A stretch of DNA of 64,000 nt from contig JAUNSO010000002.1 in NCBI GenBank assembly GCA_030539165.1, forward strand, positions 1 through 64,000, in the 5' to 3' direction. Shown here in pieces: positions 45,398 to 54,091 of the stretch. Source of the stretch: a bacterium (lineage in GTDB: Bacteria; Bacillota; Clostridia; Lachnospirales; Lachnospiraceae). A model generated the notes under the pieces. It ran no database searches. It worked only from the letters and a program-made list of their open reading frames with translations, and was not told the DNA's origin. How positions within the stretch are numbered: position 1 is the first letter of the stretch; every line of letters begins with the position of its first letter. Position numbers and translations under genes: made by a program.

Positions 45398-46703
45398 TAT
45401 CGGCCTGAAGATACTGGCGGTCATTTCTTCTGCCTTACTATGGCTGGTTGTGGTCAATATTGATGATCCTGTAAATACCAGAACTTTCTCTTCGATTCCG
45501 GTGGAAGTGATTAATGGAGAAACGATTACAAATGAGGGCAAGGTATATGAGATACTGGATGACAGTGATGTGATCAGTGTCGCTGTAACGGCCAAACGCT
45601 CTGTTCTGGATGATTTGAGCAGAGATAATATTAAGGCTACGGCAGATATGATGGATATGACCTTTATGGATACTGTAGCAATTGACGTGAAATCTAACCG
45701 GTATTCAGATAAGATTGAGTCTATAACACCAAAGACCAAAAACCTGAAGGTGCAGATAGAAGACCTGGCAAGAAAACAGTTCTCAATTGAGGTGGATACG
45801 ACCGGTACACCAGAACAGGGATATACACTTGGAGATGTTGAAACTAACGTAAATGTTGTATCAGTATCAGGTCCTGTATCCGTTATTTCAAGGATTGTCC
45901 GTGTAGCAGCTGAGGTTGATACCTCAGGCTTGAGAAGAGACATTTCCACAGATGAAGCATTGGTTTTCTTTGACGCTGCCGGAGAAGCAATTGACGAAAG
46001 TATGATTACACGCAGTATTGAGAGTGTTCATGTGAATATCAGTATGCTGCAGACAAAGGATATTCCGTTGATTTTTAATGCTTCCGGTGTAACAACGAGT
46101 GATTATGGTATGACGGGCGTGGTGGATGCATCCCCTTCTACGATAACGGTTGCAGGAAAAGGCAGTGTATATACAGGGCTGGAGTCGATTGTAATCTCAG
46201 CTGAGGATCTGTCGGTTACGGGTGCAACCTCAAATGTTGAAGAAGTGATCAATATCAAGAAATATCTGCCAAAGGATGTCGTATTGGCAAATCCTGAATT
46301 TGACGGCAACGTTTCTGTGACGGTTTATATAGAACCTCTGCAGATGCGCGAAATAGATATACCGACAGATAACATTACATTTTCAAATATCCCTGAAGGA
46401 TATGAGGCAGTATTGACCGATATTGGCGGCATACTAAAGACAAATATCAAGGGACTGGGAGAAACATTCAGTATGCTGGACGGCAGTACTACATTGGGCG
46501 TGATTGATGTGAGTACTGTATTACCGGATGTGAGTGAGGATACATCAGCAACAGTTACAGGTTTCTATGCAGGACGCGTAGCCTTTACGTTCCCAACGGG
46601 AATATCGGAGGCTGAGCCGAAGTCAATGCATTTTATCCTCAGACAGATAGGTGAGGAAATAACACAGGAAGATTTTACCGAAGGAGAAGAAAGCAATGAG
46701 TAG
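45375..46703 (+). CDS. ybbR: YbbR-domain protein CdaR
   Basis: 442 aa. One N-terminal membrane segment (about residues 8-25) and an extracytoplasmic series of YbbR repeats (four by eye: about 40-135, 135-230, 230-320, 320-420), each with the pattern PVEV...G...V.G. The protein is the known regulator of CdaA. Start lies in the cdaA 3' end and its stop overlaps glmM by 8 nt, so the three genes are tightly coupled. Confidence 0.93.
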   Translation: MKKKITNNIGLKILAVISSALLWLVVVNIDDPVNTRTFSSIPVEVINGETITNEGKVYEILDDSDVISVAVTAKRSVLDDLSRDNIKATADMMDMTFMDTVAIDVKSNRYSDKIESITPKTKNLKVQIEDLARKQFSIEVDTTGTPEQGYTLGDVETNVNVVSVSGPVSVISRIVRVAAEVDTSGLRRDISTDEALVFFDAAGEAIDESMITRSIESVHVNISMLQTKDIPLIFNASGVTTSDYGMTGVVDASPSTITVAGKGSVYTGLESIVISAEDLSVTGATSNVEEVINIKKYLPKDVVLANPEFDGNVSVTVYIEPLQMREIDIPTDNITFSNIPEGYEAVLTDIGGILKTNIKGLGETFSMLDGSTTLGVIDVSTVLPDVSEDTSATVTGFYAGRVAFTFPTGISEAEPKSMHFILRQIGEEITQEDFTEGEESNE

Positions 46704-48045
46704 ATTATTTGGTACAGATGGAGTCAGAGGAGTAGCAAATTCGGAGTTAACACCGCTGCTGGCGATGCAGCTGGGGCAGGCGGGAGCATTTGCCCTGACC
46801 AAACACAATTCGCATAAACCGACGATTATGGTAGGGTGTGATACAAGAATATCAGGTGATATGCTGGCCAATGCGCTGATGGCAGGAATCTGTTCGGTTG
46901 GTGCCAATGCGGTATATGTTGGTGTACTGCCGACTCCCGCGGTTGCTTACCTGACAAGAAAATACAAGGTGGATGCAGGTGTTGTGATTTCAGCATCCCA
47001 TAATCCGGTAGAGTTTAATGGGATTAAGTTCTTTAATGGTGAAGGCTATAAGCTGTCAGATGCTATTGAAGATGAGATCGAGGGTTATATTAACAGCGGT
47101 TTGGAGGGAATTCCGTTTCCGACCGGTGCTGGAGTGGGAAAGATTAAATACCGTACAGATGCAAGAGAGGAATATATCAATCATGCCATGAAGGCGGTAT
47201 CTGTTGATCTTTCCAGTTTAAAGATTGTAGTAGACTGTGCCGAGGGTGCTGCATTCTATACATCTACAGAGACATTAAGAGAAATGGGTGCAGATGTTAT
47301 TGCCATTCATAATAATCCTGACGGGACAAATATCAATGCAAACTGTGGCTCCACACATCTGGAGGAGCTGATGGCGAGAGTTGTATATGAGAAGGCTTCG
47401 CTTGGCCTGGCATTTGACGGAGATGCTGACCGACTGATGGCAGTGGATGAAAACGGCAAACAGGTCAATGGCGATGAACTGATGGCAATTGTCGGCTATT
47501 ACATGAAGAAGAATAAGAAACTGAAGGGCGATACGATCGTTGCAACCGTCATGAGTAATCTGGGATTCTTCCTGATGGGAGAAGAGAAAGGCATCAAGAT
47601 TGAAAAGACGAAGGTCGGCGACAGATATGTACTGGAGAGAATGCTGGAGATAGGTGCTAATCTGGGCGGAGAACAGTCAGGCCATATTATTTTTCTGGAT
47701 GAGAACACGACAGGCGATGGTCTGCTGAGTGCACTGCATCTGTTGGAGGTTTTGGTAGAGAGCAAGAAACCGCTGTCACAGCTGGCAAAGATTATGGAAA
47801 TGATGCCGCAGGCACTTGTGAATGCCAAGGTTCCGAATCACAAGAAGGAATCTTTTATGGAGTATCCTGAGATTGCGGATGCCATCGCTGCACTGGAGAA
47901 GCAGTTTGACGGTAAGGGACGTGTACTGATCAGACCTTCAGGCACTGAGCCGATGGTACGTGTTATGATCGAAGGTAAGGATCAGGCAGTCATAGATGAA
48001 GAAGCAAAGAAACTGGCAGCATTAATTGAGAAGGTAATGCTGTAA
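46696..48045 (+). CDS. glmM: Phosphoglucosamine mutase
   Basis: 449 aa. Converts glucosamine-6-phosphate to glucosamine-1-phosphate for UDP-GlcNAc and thus peptidoglycan. The phosphoserine loop is VVISASHNPVEFNGIK, the metal loop AFDGDADRLMAVD, the sugar loop GGEQSGHIIF, and the phosphate loop RPSGTEPMVRVM. N-terminal RLFGTDGVRG is also standard. Last gene of the c-di-AMP module. Confidence 0.96.
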   Translation: MSRLFGTDGVRGVANSELTPLLAMQLGQAGAFALTKHNSHKPTIMVGCDTRISGDMLANALMAGICSVGANAVYVGVLPTPAVAYLTRKYKVDAGVVISASHNPVEFNGIKFFNGEGYKLSDAIEDEIEGYINSGLEGIPFPTGAGVGKIKYRTDAREEYINHAMKAVSVDLSSLKIVVDCAEGAAFYTSTETLREMGADVIAIHNNPDGTNINANCGSTHLEELMARVVYEKASLGLAFDGDADRLMAVDENGKQVNGDELMAIVGYYMKKNKKLKGDTIVATVMSNLGFFLMGEEKGIKIEKTKVGDRYVLERMLEIGANLGGEQSGHIIFLDENTTGDGLLSALHLLEVLVESKKPLSQLAKIMEMMPQALVNAKVPNHKKESFMEYPEIADAIAALEKQFDGKGRVLIRPSGTEPMVRVMIEGKDQAVIDEEAKKLAALIEKVML

Positions 48046-48079
48046 TACAACAAATATTGGAATAAACCAGTGAAAGTAC

Positions 48080-48108
48080 TTGTGATGTAGTACAAAGAAT
48101 GTTATACT
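48080..48108 (+). promoter_or_regulatory. Sigma-A promoter of ptsH-like gene
   Basis: TTGTGA (48080-48085), 17-nt spacer, TATACT (48103-48108). Confidence 0.7.
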
Positions 48109-48148
48109 ATGTTTTAGGGTGTTTAGTAGAAATGGAGGTTATCGGATC

Positions 48149-48412
48149 ATGGTAAGCCAGAAAGTGGTTATCAAAAATCCTACAGGGCTGCATTTGAGAC
48201 CAGCGGGGATTCTATGCAAAGAAGCGATGCAGTTTAAATCGTTGATTACTTTTAGTTTCAGAGAGAATACGGCAAATGCAAAGAGTGTACTGAGTGTACT
48301 GGGTGCCTGTGTAAAATGCGGAGATGAAGTAGAGTTCGTATGCGAGGGTGAAGATGAGGAAGAAGCACTTAAGACGCTGGTTGCAGCGATTGAGAGCGGT
48401 TTAGGTGAGTAA
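48149..48412 (+). CDS. ptsH: HPr family phosphocarrier protein
   Basis: 87 aa. Start ATG 48149 after GGAGG. The phosphorylated His is residue 15 (PTGLHLRPAG) and the regulatory Ser is residue 46 (NAKSVLSVLG), so it has both the EI-dependent catalytic and HPrK regulatory sites and is an HPr rather than a Crh. EI is not beside it. Two extra cysteines (residues 23 and about 55-58) are unusual for HPr. Confidence 0.9.
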   Translation: MVSQKVVIKNPTGLHLRPAGILCKEAMQFKSLITFSFRENTANAKSVLSVLGACVKCGDEVEFVCEGEDEEEALKTLVAAIESGLGE

Positions 48413-48447
48413 TAAAGTAAGATATTCACATATGTATGAATCCAAAG

Positions 48448-48474
48448 TCAGTCTCAGTCACGAGACTGATTTTG
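48448..48474 (+). terminator. Intrinsic terminator of ptsH
   Basis: TCAGTCTC (48448-48455), loop AGTCAC, GAGACTGA (48462-48469), then TTTTGTGTT. Confidence 0.8.
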
Positions 48475-48484
48475 TGTTATATTT

Positions 48485-48665
48485 ATAAGAGAACCAGGAA
48501 AGGAAGCTAAGAACATGGGGCTAAACGAGTAATGCGAAACAAGTTGTCAATCATTGTGAAGTATAGCGTGATTTACCGACTCCAAAAGCAGTGAAGTTGC
48601 TAAGATACATATAGAGCAGGGAATATGTATACTAACGGATGGACCTGACAGTAAACAAATCAGCA
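48485..48665 (+). other. Structured leader of leuA resembling a group II intron domain I fragment
   Basis: About 180 nt without coding signal. Recognisable pieces include AGAACCAGGAAAGGAAGC, TGTGAAGTATAG, GATTTACCGACTCC, AGCAGTGAAGTTGCT, an 8-bp hairpin ATACATAT/ATATGTAT around AGAGCAGGGA (about 48605-48633) and CGGATGGACCTGACAGT. From memory these strings and their order look like the 5' part (domain I) of bacterial group II introns; no reverse transcriptase and no domain V/VI are present. No T-box consensus (GGTGGNACCGCG) is seen. Could instead be an unrelated leuA leader RNA. Confidence 0.45.
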
Positions 48666-48682
48666 GAATGGAGGCTTATCAC

Positions 48683-50365
48683 ATGTTAAATTATAAGAGA
48701 TATAAGAGAGTTCCGGTCATAGACTATCCGGAACGGGAATGGCCAAATAAACAGATCGAGAAGGCACCGGTATGGTGCAGTGTGGATTTGAGAGATGGCA
48801 ATCAGGCACTGATCGACCCGATGGTGGTCGAGGAGAAGATGGAGATGTTCCAGCTTCTTGTAGATATGGGATTCAAGGAAATTGAAATCGGATTTCCAGC
48901 AGCATCACAGATAGAGTTTGATTTTCTTCGCCAGCTGGTAGACCGCAAGATGATACCGGATGATGTCAGAGTACAGGTGTTGACACAGTGCCGTGAGGAA
49001 TTGATCGACCGGACATTTGAATCCATACAGGGAATCAAGCAGGCAATTGTACATATCTATAATTCTACATCTACTTTGCAAAGAGATGTCGTGTTTGGCA
49101 TGAATCAGCAGGAGATCATTGATATTGCGGTTAAGGGAACCAAAATGGTCAAAGAGCGTGCTGCAAAGTTCCCCGGCAAGATTATTCTGGAGTATTCTCC
49201 GGAGAGCTACACCGGAACAGAGGACGATTTTGCTCTTGAGATCTGCACGGCTGTTCAGGACGCATGGGAACCGACAAAGGAAGATCCGATCATCATCAAT
49301 CTTCCTGCAACAGTTGAGATGACAACACCTAATGTATATGCAGACCGCATTGAATGGGCGAACAGGCATTTTAAAAACAGAGAAACAATTATACTGAGCG
49401 TTCATCCTCATAATGACCGTGGTACCGGTATCGCTGCTACAGAGCTTGCAATGCTTGCGGGGGCTGAGCGAGTTGAGGGTACACTGTTCGGAAATGGAGA
49501 ACGAACAGGAAATATTGATATTTTGAATATTGCTTATAACATGTTTTCACAGGGTATCGATCCAAAGCTGGAGATAGAGCATATCAATCATATCGTTGAG
49601 GTATATGAGAGATGCTGTAAGATGCCGGTACATGACAGACATCCATATGCAGGAAAGCTTGTATTTACTGCTTTTTCCGGATCACATCAGGATGCCATCA
49701 ACAAGGGTGTCAAGGCTATGCGGGAAAGAAATTCCACGATCTGGAGTGTTCCGTATCTTCCTGTGGATCCTGCAGATATCGGAAGAGAGTACGAGCCGAT
49801 TGTACGTATCAATTCCCAATCCGGCAAGGGCGGTGTGGCATTTGTCATGGATACTTACTTTGGATTCAAACTGCCGAAGGGAATGCACAAGGAATTTGCA
49901 AAAGTGATCCAGTTGATTTCAGAAAAACAGGGTGAAGTGGCTCCTGAGCGTATCATGGAGGCATTTAAGGAAGAGTATATTGACAGGAAAGAGCCGCTGC
50001 ACTTCAGAAAGCTGAAGGTAGACGATAAGAGTGATGCAAATGATTCGCAGTTTGATACACATGTAGAGTTAACATATTCACTTTATGGTGTAGAAAACAC
50101 GATAGAAGCAGTCGGAAACGGACCTATCGATGCAGTTCAGCGTGGTCTGAAGGAATCCATGGGTATCAGTGTGAAGGTTCTGGATTACGAGGAGCATGCC
50201 CTGCAGGGTGGTTCCAATGCACAGGCGGCTGCATATATCCATCTGCTGGATGAAGAAGAGGGCAGAGTCACCTATGGTGTCGGTGTCAGCTCCAACATTA
50301 CGAGAGCATCTGTCAGAGCCATCTTCAGTGCTGTGAACAGATTGGGTCTTGCAGATCAAAAATAA
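48683..50365 (+). CDS. leuA: 2-isopropylmalate synthase (LeuA type 2)
   Basis: 560 aa. Condenses acetyl-CoA with 2-oxoisovalerate, the first step of leucine synthesis. Start ATG 48683 follows GGAGG (48670-48674). The N-terminus KRVPVIDYPEREWPNK and WCSVDLRDGNQALIDPM place it in the yeast/actinobacterial-type LeuA branch; VHPHNDRGTGIAATELA carries catalytic residues and metal His, and the C-terminal 130 residues are the leucine-binding regulatory domain. No other leu genes follow; a two-way terminator closes it. Confidence 0.93.
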   Translation: MLNYKRYKRVPVIDYPEREWPNKQIEKAPVWCSVDLRDGNQALIDPMVVEEKMEMFQLLVDMGFKEIEIGFPAASQIEFDFLRQLVDRKMIPDDVRVQVLTQCREELIDRTFESIQGIKQAIVHIYNSTSTLQRDVVFGMNQQEIIDIAVKGTKMVKERAAKFPGKIILEYSPESYTGTEDDFALEICTAVQDAWEPTKEDPIIINLPATVEMTTPNVYADRIEWANRHFKNRETIILSVHPHNDRGTGIAATELAMLAGAERVEGTLFGNGERTGNIDILNIAYNMFSQGIDPKLEIEHINHIVEVYERCCKMPVHDRHPYAGKLVFTAFSGSHQDAINKGVKAMRERNSTIWSVPYLPVDPADIGREYEPIVRINSQSGKGGVAFVMDTYFGFKLPKGMHKEFAKVIQLISEKQGEVAPERIMEAFKEEYIDRKEPLHFRKLKVDDKSDANDSQFDTHVELTYSLYGVENTIEAVGNGPIDAVQRGLKESMGISVKVLDYEEHALQGGSNAQAAAYIHLLDEEEGRVTYGVGVSSNITRASVRAIFSAVNRLGLADQK

Positions 50366-50376
50366 TCAGAAACAGC

Positions 50377-50413
50377 AAAGAGCTTCCGGTGTTTATATCG
50401 GAAGCTCTTTTAT
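50377..50413. terminator. Bidirectional terminator between leuA and the convergent gene
   Basis: AAAGAGCTTCCG (50377-50388), 10-nt loop, CGGAAGCTCTTT (50399-50410) followed by TATT; the A/T ends allow use from both sides. Confidence 0.85.
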
Positions 50414-50444
50414 TAAGAATCATATAATCGGATATCGGTTTGCA

Positions 50445-51977
50445 TTAACGTAGAAATTGTATCGGTTCTTCTTTGTGGAATCGGTTATAGATAAACTGCA
50501 GCAGGATCAGGAAAAGATAAAAGTATGCCGTCATGTATACCGGAAAGTAGTATTTAAAATAAGATGCCGGTGCCAGTACAAATACGATAAACCAATGAGC
50601 AATCAAACCACCCGTTACAAAGAATGTGAACCAGCGTTTTCGACAGAGCGAGTATATACACAGTACCAGAGTGAGGATGCATGGAATGAACAGATTATAG
50701 GCCAGTGTTTTGACAATACTGATGGCACAGCTGATCAGCTGCCTGATTCCTGTTCCTTCAAACACAATGTGATAGGGCATAGCGGCATAGCAGAATGCAC
50801 CCCATCTTGTCCGAAAAAAGACATCGGGGTTGTGAATACAGATGCGTTTCAGCGCAGCAGCATATTCAAAGAACTCTGTCACGCCTGCCTCCGGCCGGAC
50901 GCCGATATAGCCTTCCTTATATAAAATCAGTACATCTTCGTAGTTGATGTCTCCATAATACTCATTGATAGCAGCAATGGTATCCAGAGACAGGTAGCGG
51001 TCAACAATGTCCAGATCACTCTTGTTTTTTTCATAATCCAGACCGTTTCGATACATATTTGTGATTGTATATGCATAAAATGGCTTCATACGATCATCCG
51101 CAGCGGCGCCCATTTCCCTCGCAATGATTCCATTCTGCGGGACAGAAACGATGTATTGCAGAGCAAGAGAAGCAAGTATGATATAGAATGCGGATTTTCG
51201 ATTTCTGATATTGGTGTATACAAGAAACAGTAAAATTGGTACAAGGACAGCCAGATAAATACCTTCTGTGCGCCATTGTGTTAGTACAGCACCAAGAAAC
51301 AGGATTCCACAGGCATGCGAAACTGTCAGGGGCTTTTTTTCAAGCAGATCAAAGAGCAGTATGCAAATCAGCAGCAGATACAGCAGATAATATATAGGCA
51401 GTCTGTGTGCTGATGTTGTATATGCGATAACCGGATACAATAAGAAGGGAAGGTATCCGAATCTGCCGTATTTAGGCCCAAGATATTGAACCAGACGGTA
51501 TACGACATAACCGATCACAAGCATTTGTATGAGTACCTTGAGAATAACCGGTCCGAACCAGGCAGGAATCAGCATCATACTGATGATATAATAATAAGTA
51601 GTAATATAATAAAACCATGTATAATGCTGCAAGGCCGATGCTGATTCAAAGATCAGGCGCTCATCATTACTCAGAAATCCCTGCGGCAGCTTAATCAGGA
51701 GAATGATTATGATCGGGATCAGACAGATAAGAGAATATTTCAATATATGAAACTCTGCATATTCTTTTCTGTCACGATTGAAGAGGACACGGTAAAGTGT
51801 TCTGTATACAAAAAATAAAGCAATTAATACGAGCAGCTTGCAGATGATAAAGTCCGATAAGTTATCCGTGGGTGGTACAGTGAAGACAAGCTTATCCGTA
51901 AAAAATGTAATCAGCCAGTGAATCAGCGCGATACAGCAGATGGGGAGCAGATGATTCTGTTTGATATAGTCCTTCAT
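50445..51977 (-). CDS. Polytopic membrane protein, GT-C-like (possibly DUF6020)
   Basis: 510 aa with about 11-13 membrane segments. The start at 51977 is chosen for AGAGGATA at good spacing; the frame to 52028 has none. A loop after the third segment has PQGFLSNDERLIFES with adjacent acidic residues, like the catalytic loop of GT-C glycosyltransferases, and a long extracytoplasmic stretch (about 270-370) is rich in Tyr and Asp. The sequence resembles the DUF6020 group by general look; no substrate is assigned. Probably acts in cell surface glycan assembly. Confidence 0.6.
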   Translation of the reverse strand: MKDYIKQNHLLPICCIALIHWLITFFTDKLVFTVPPTDNLSDFIICKLLVLIALFFVYRTLYRVLFNRDRKEYAEFHILKYSLICLIPIIIILLIKLPQGFLSNDERLIFESASALQHYTWFYYITTYYYIISMMLIPAWFGPVILKVLIQMLVIGYVVYRLVQYLGPKYGRFGYLPFLLYPVIAYTTSAHRLPIYYLLYLLLICILLFDLLEKKPLTVSHACGILFLGAVLTQWRTEGIYLAVLVPILLFLVYTNIRNRKSAFYIILASLALQYIVSVPQNGIIAREMGAAADDRMKPFYAYTITNMYRNGLDYEKNKSDLDIVDRYLSLDTIAAINEYYGDINYEDVLILYKEGYIGVRPEAGVTEFFEYAAALKRICIHNPDVFFRTRWGAFCYAAMPYHIVFEGTGIRQLISCAISIVKTLAYNLFIPCILTLVLCIYSLCRKRWFTFFVTGGLIAHWFIVFVLAPASYFKYYFPVYMTAYFYLFLILLQFIYNRFHKEEPIQFLR

Positions 51978-52114
51978 ATTCAATATCCTCTTTATAGGCG
52001 TTATTTTGGAACGAAACAAGTATAGCATATTTGGACAGAATCGTCATCTCTTGCTATTTTCCCTGCTGTCATGTATAATTAATTCGTTATATACAAAGGA
52101 AAGGTTATTACTTC

Positions 52115-52585
52115 ATGGACATCATTCAGGACTTATTATCCAACAGGATTTTTTTAGTAGCTGCAGCCGGCTGGGCAGTGGCTCAGATATTAAAGACACT
52201 GATTACACTTGCTATTACCAAGTCTTTTGATCCTGAGAGGCTTTTTGGATCGGGCGGTATGCCCAGTTCGCATTCATCGACAGTATGTGCACTTGCAACA
52301 GCTGTAACGATGCAGTATGGAGCAGCATCCTTTGAGTTTGCCATATCAGCCGTTTTGGCAATCATTGTTATGTATGATGCCGCAGGGGTACGCAGAGAGA
52401 CAGGTACACAGGCAGCTGTGCTGAATCAATTTATGGATATGTTTGCACATATGGACTCTTTTGATAACCCACAGTTTACACAGGAAAAACTCAAGGAGCT
52501 TGTCGGACATACGCCATTGCAGGTATTTGCAGGGGCAGTGCTGGGAATTCTGATTGCAGTATTTTTATATCCCGCATTATTATGA
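52115..52585 (+). CDS. Divergent PAP2 family membrane protein
   Basis: 156 aa. Family of short membrane phosphatase-like proteins (YuiD, DUF212). FGSGGMPSSHSSTVCALAT carries the PSSH motif and MYDAAGVRRETGTQAAVLNQ the second conserved block. About four membrane segments. The lipid substrate is not established. Start after AAAGGAAAGG; a 48-bp gap leads to nfeD. Confidence 0.88.
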   Translation: MDIIQDLLSNRIFLVAAAGWAVAQILKTLITLAITKSFDPERLFGSGGMPSSHSSTVCALATAVTMQYGAASFEFAISAVLAIIVMYDAAGVRRETGTQAAVLNQFMDMFAHMDSFDNPQFTQEKLKELVGHTPLQVFAGAVLGILIAVFLYPALL

Positions 52586-52633
52586 TCAGAATTGGTATGA
52601 TACTGATGTTCAGAAAGAGGAGGCGGTTGACAA

Positions 52634-53065
52634 ATGAATAGTACGATATGGCTGATCCTGGTCGTGGTGATGCTGGTCATTGAAATTATTACTTTGGGTC
52701 TGACAACCTTGTGGTTTGCAGGAGGAGCGCTGGTGGCATTTGTTGCATCGCTGCTGGGAGCACCGTTAGTAGTACAGATAGTATTGTTTTTAGTGGTTTC
52801 TATTGTCCTTTTATTGGTGACAAGACCACTCGCTGTCAAGTATTTTAATAAAGACAGAATCCGAACCAATGCGGAAAGCCTGATCGGTTCACAGGCAATC
52901 GTAATCAGTGAAATCGATAATCTGCAGGGAATCGGACAGGTGACGGTAGGCGGTCAGGAATGGTCAGCCAAGTCAAAGGAAAGCCAGCGGAAGTTCAAGG
53001 TTGGCGAAGTAGTAGAGGTAACAGAGATTCAAGGGGTCAAACTAATTGTAGAGGAAAGCAAATAA
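52634..53065 (+). CDS. NfeD family membrane protein
   Basis: 143 aa: two to three membrane segments (about 5-25, 28-48, 50-68) followed by a C-terminal OB-fold domain (about 80-140, VGGQEWSAKSKESQRKFKVGEVVEVTEIQG). NfeD proteins partner with SPFH proteins; the next gene, 12 bp on, is one. AGAGGAGG precedes ATG 52634. Confidence 0.92.
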   Translation: MNSTIWLILVVVMLVIEIITLGLTTLWFAGGALVAFVASLLGAPLVVQIVLFLVVSIVLLLVTRPLAVKYFNKDRIRTNAESLIGSQAIVISEIDNLQGIGQVTVGGQEWSAKSKESQRKFKVGEVVEVTEIQGVKLIVEESK

Positions 53066-53077
53066 GGAGGAATTATC

Positions 53078-54004
53078 ATGGATGGATCAGGTTTAATCGT
53101 AGTAGTACTATTTATATTGATTTTGTTAGTCGTAGCATCATGTGTAAAGATCGTACCGCAGGCGCATGCATTTGTCGTAGAGAGACTGGGCGGATATCAG
53201 GGAACCTGGTCAGTGGGTATTCATTTTAAGGTTCCGTTTATAGATAAAGTAGCAAGAAGAGTCAATCTGAAGGAGCAGGTGGTAGATTTTGCACCGCAGC
53301 CGGTTATTACTAAGGATAATGTTACTATGAGAATCGATACGGTTGTTTTCTTTCAGATCACAGATCCGAAGCTGTTTACCTATGGTGTAGAGAATCCAAT
53401 CATGGCAATTGAAAATCTGACAGCAACGACCCTCAGAAATATCATAGGTGATCTGGAGCTGGATCAGACACTGACATCCAGAGAAACCATTAATACGAAG
53501 ATGAGAGCATCACTGGATATCGCAACAGACCCGTGGGGCATCAAGGTTACCAGAGTAGAGCTGAAAAATATCATTCCTCCTGCAGCCATTCAGGATGCTA
53601 TGGAGAAGCAGATGAAGGCCGAGCGTGAAAGAAGAGAGTCCATTCTGAGAGCTGAGGGTGAGAAGAAGTCTACGATCCTCGTTGCAGAAGGTAAGAAAGA
53701 ATCAGTCATTCTGGACGCTGAGGCAGAAAAGCAGTCTGCAATCCTGCGGGCAGAGGCTGAGAAAGAGAAGAGAATCAAAGAGGCTGAAGGTGAGGCTGAG
53801 GCAATCCTGAAGGTACAGCAGGCAACTGCAGATGGTATTAAGTTCTTAAAGGAAGCCGGTGCAGATGAGGCTGTTCTCAAGATCAAGAGTCTTGAAGCAT
53901 TTGAAAAGGCAGCAGACGGACAGGCAACCAAGATCATCATTCCTTCAGAAATACAAGGGATGGCAGGCTTGGCAGCAGGTATCAAGGAAGTATTGACGAA
54001 ATAA
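53078..54004 (+). CDS. SPFH/Band 7 (stomatin-like, QmcA-type) protein
   Basis: 308 aa. One N-terminal membrane segment (about 7-24), SPFH domain (about 28-185) with FVVERLGGYQGTWSVGIHFKVPF and VTRVELKNIIPP, then a long Glu/Ala/Lys coiled coil (about 175-245) and a C-terminal tail. Forms large rings or membrane microdomains; paired with NfeD as in many bacteria. Confidence 0.93.
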   Translation: MDGSGLIVVVLFILILLVVASCVKIVPQAHAFVVERLGGYQGTWSVGIHFKVPFIDKVARRVNLKEQVVDFAPQPVITKDNVTMRIDTVVFFQITDPKLFTYGVENPIMAIENLTATTLRNIIGDLELDQTLTSRETINTKMRASLDIATDPWGIKVTRVELKNIIPPAAIQDAMEKQMKAERERRESILRAEGEKKSTILVAEGKKESVILDAEAEKQSAILRAEAEKEKRIKEAEGEAEAILKVQQATADGIKFLKEAGADEAVLKIKSLEAFEKAADGQATKIIIPSEIQGMAGLAAGIKEVLTK

Positions 54005-54032
54005 AAATTTTGAGAAATTGAGCATACAGCAG

Positions 54033-54075
54033 AATCACGTTGTCAACAGCCCGAATGGCAGACAGCGTGATTTTA
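54033..54075 (+). terminator. Terminator-like hairpin just before argF
   Basis: AATCACGTTGTC (54033-54044) pairs with GACAGCGTGATT (54061-54072) over 12 bp with one G-T pair; the loop contains GCC/GGC pairing; Ts run 54071-54074. Only 18 nt lie between it and the argF start, so it is either the end of the nfeD-SPFH transcript or an attenuator for argF. Confidence 0.7.
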
Positions 54076-54091
54076 CATAGGAGGAAAGAAT

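Noticed and set aside
48474-48682. T-box or leucine peptide attenuator for leuA
   Set aside because: No T-box consensus, no leucine-codon-rich leader peptide and no terminator between the leader and leuA.
50901-50908. GCCGATAT inside the 510-aa membrane protein gene
   Set aside because: Coding sequence, antisense, no -35 match.
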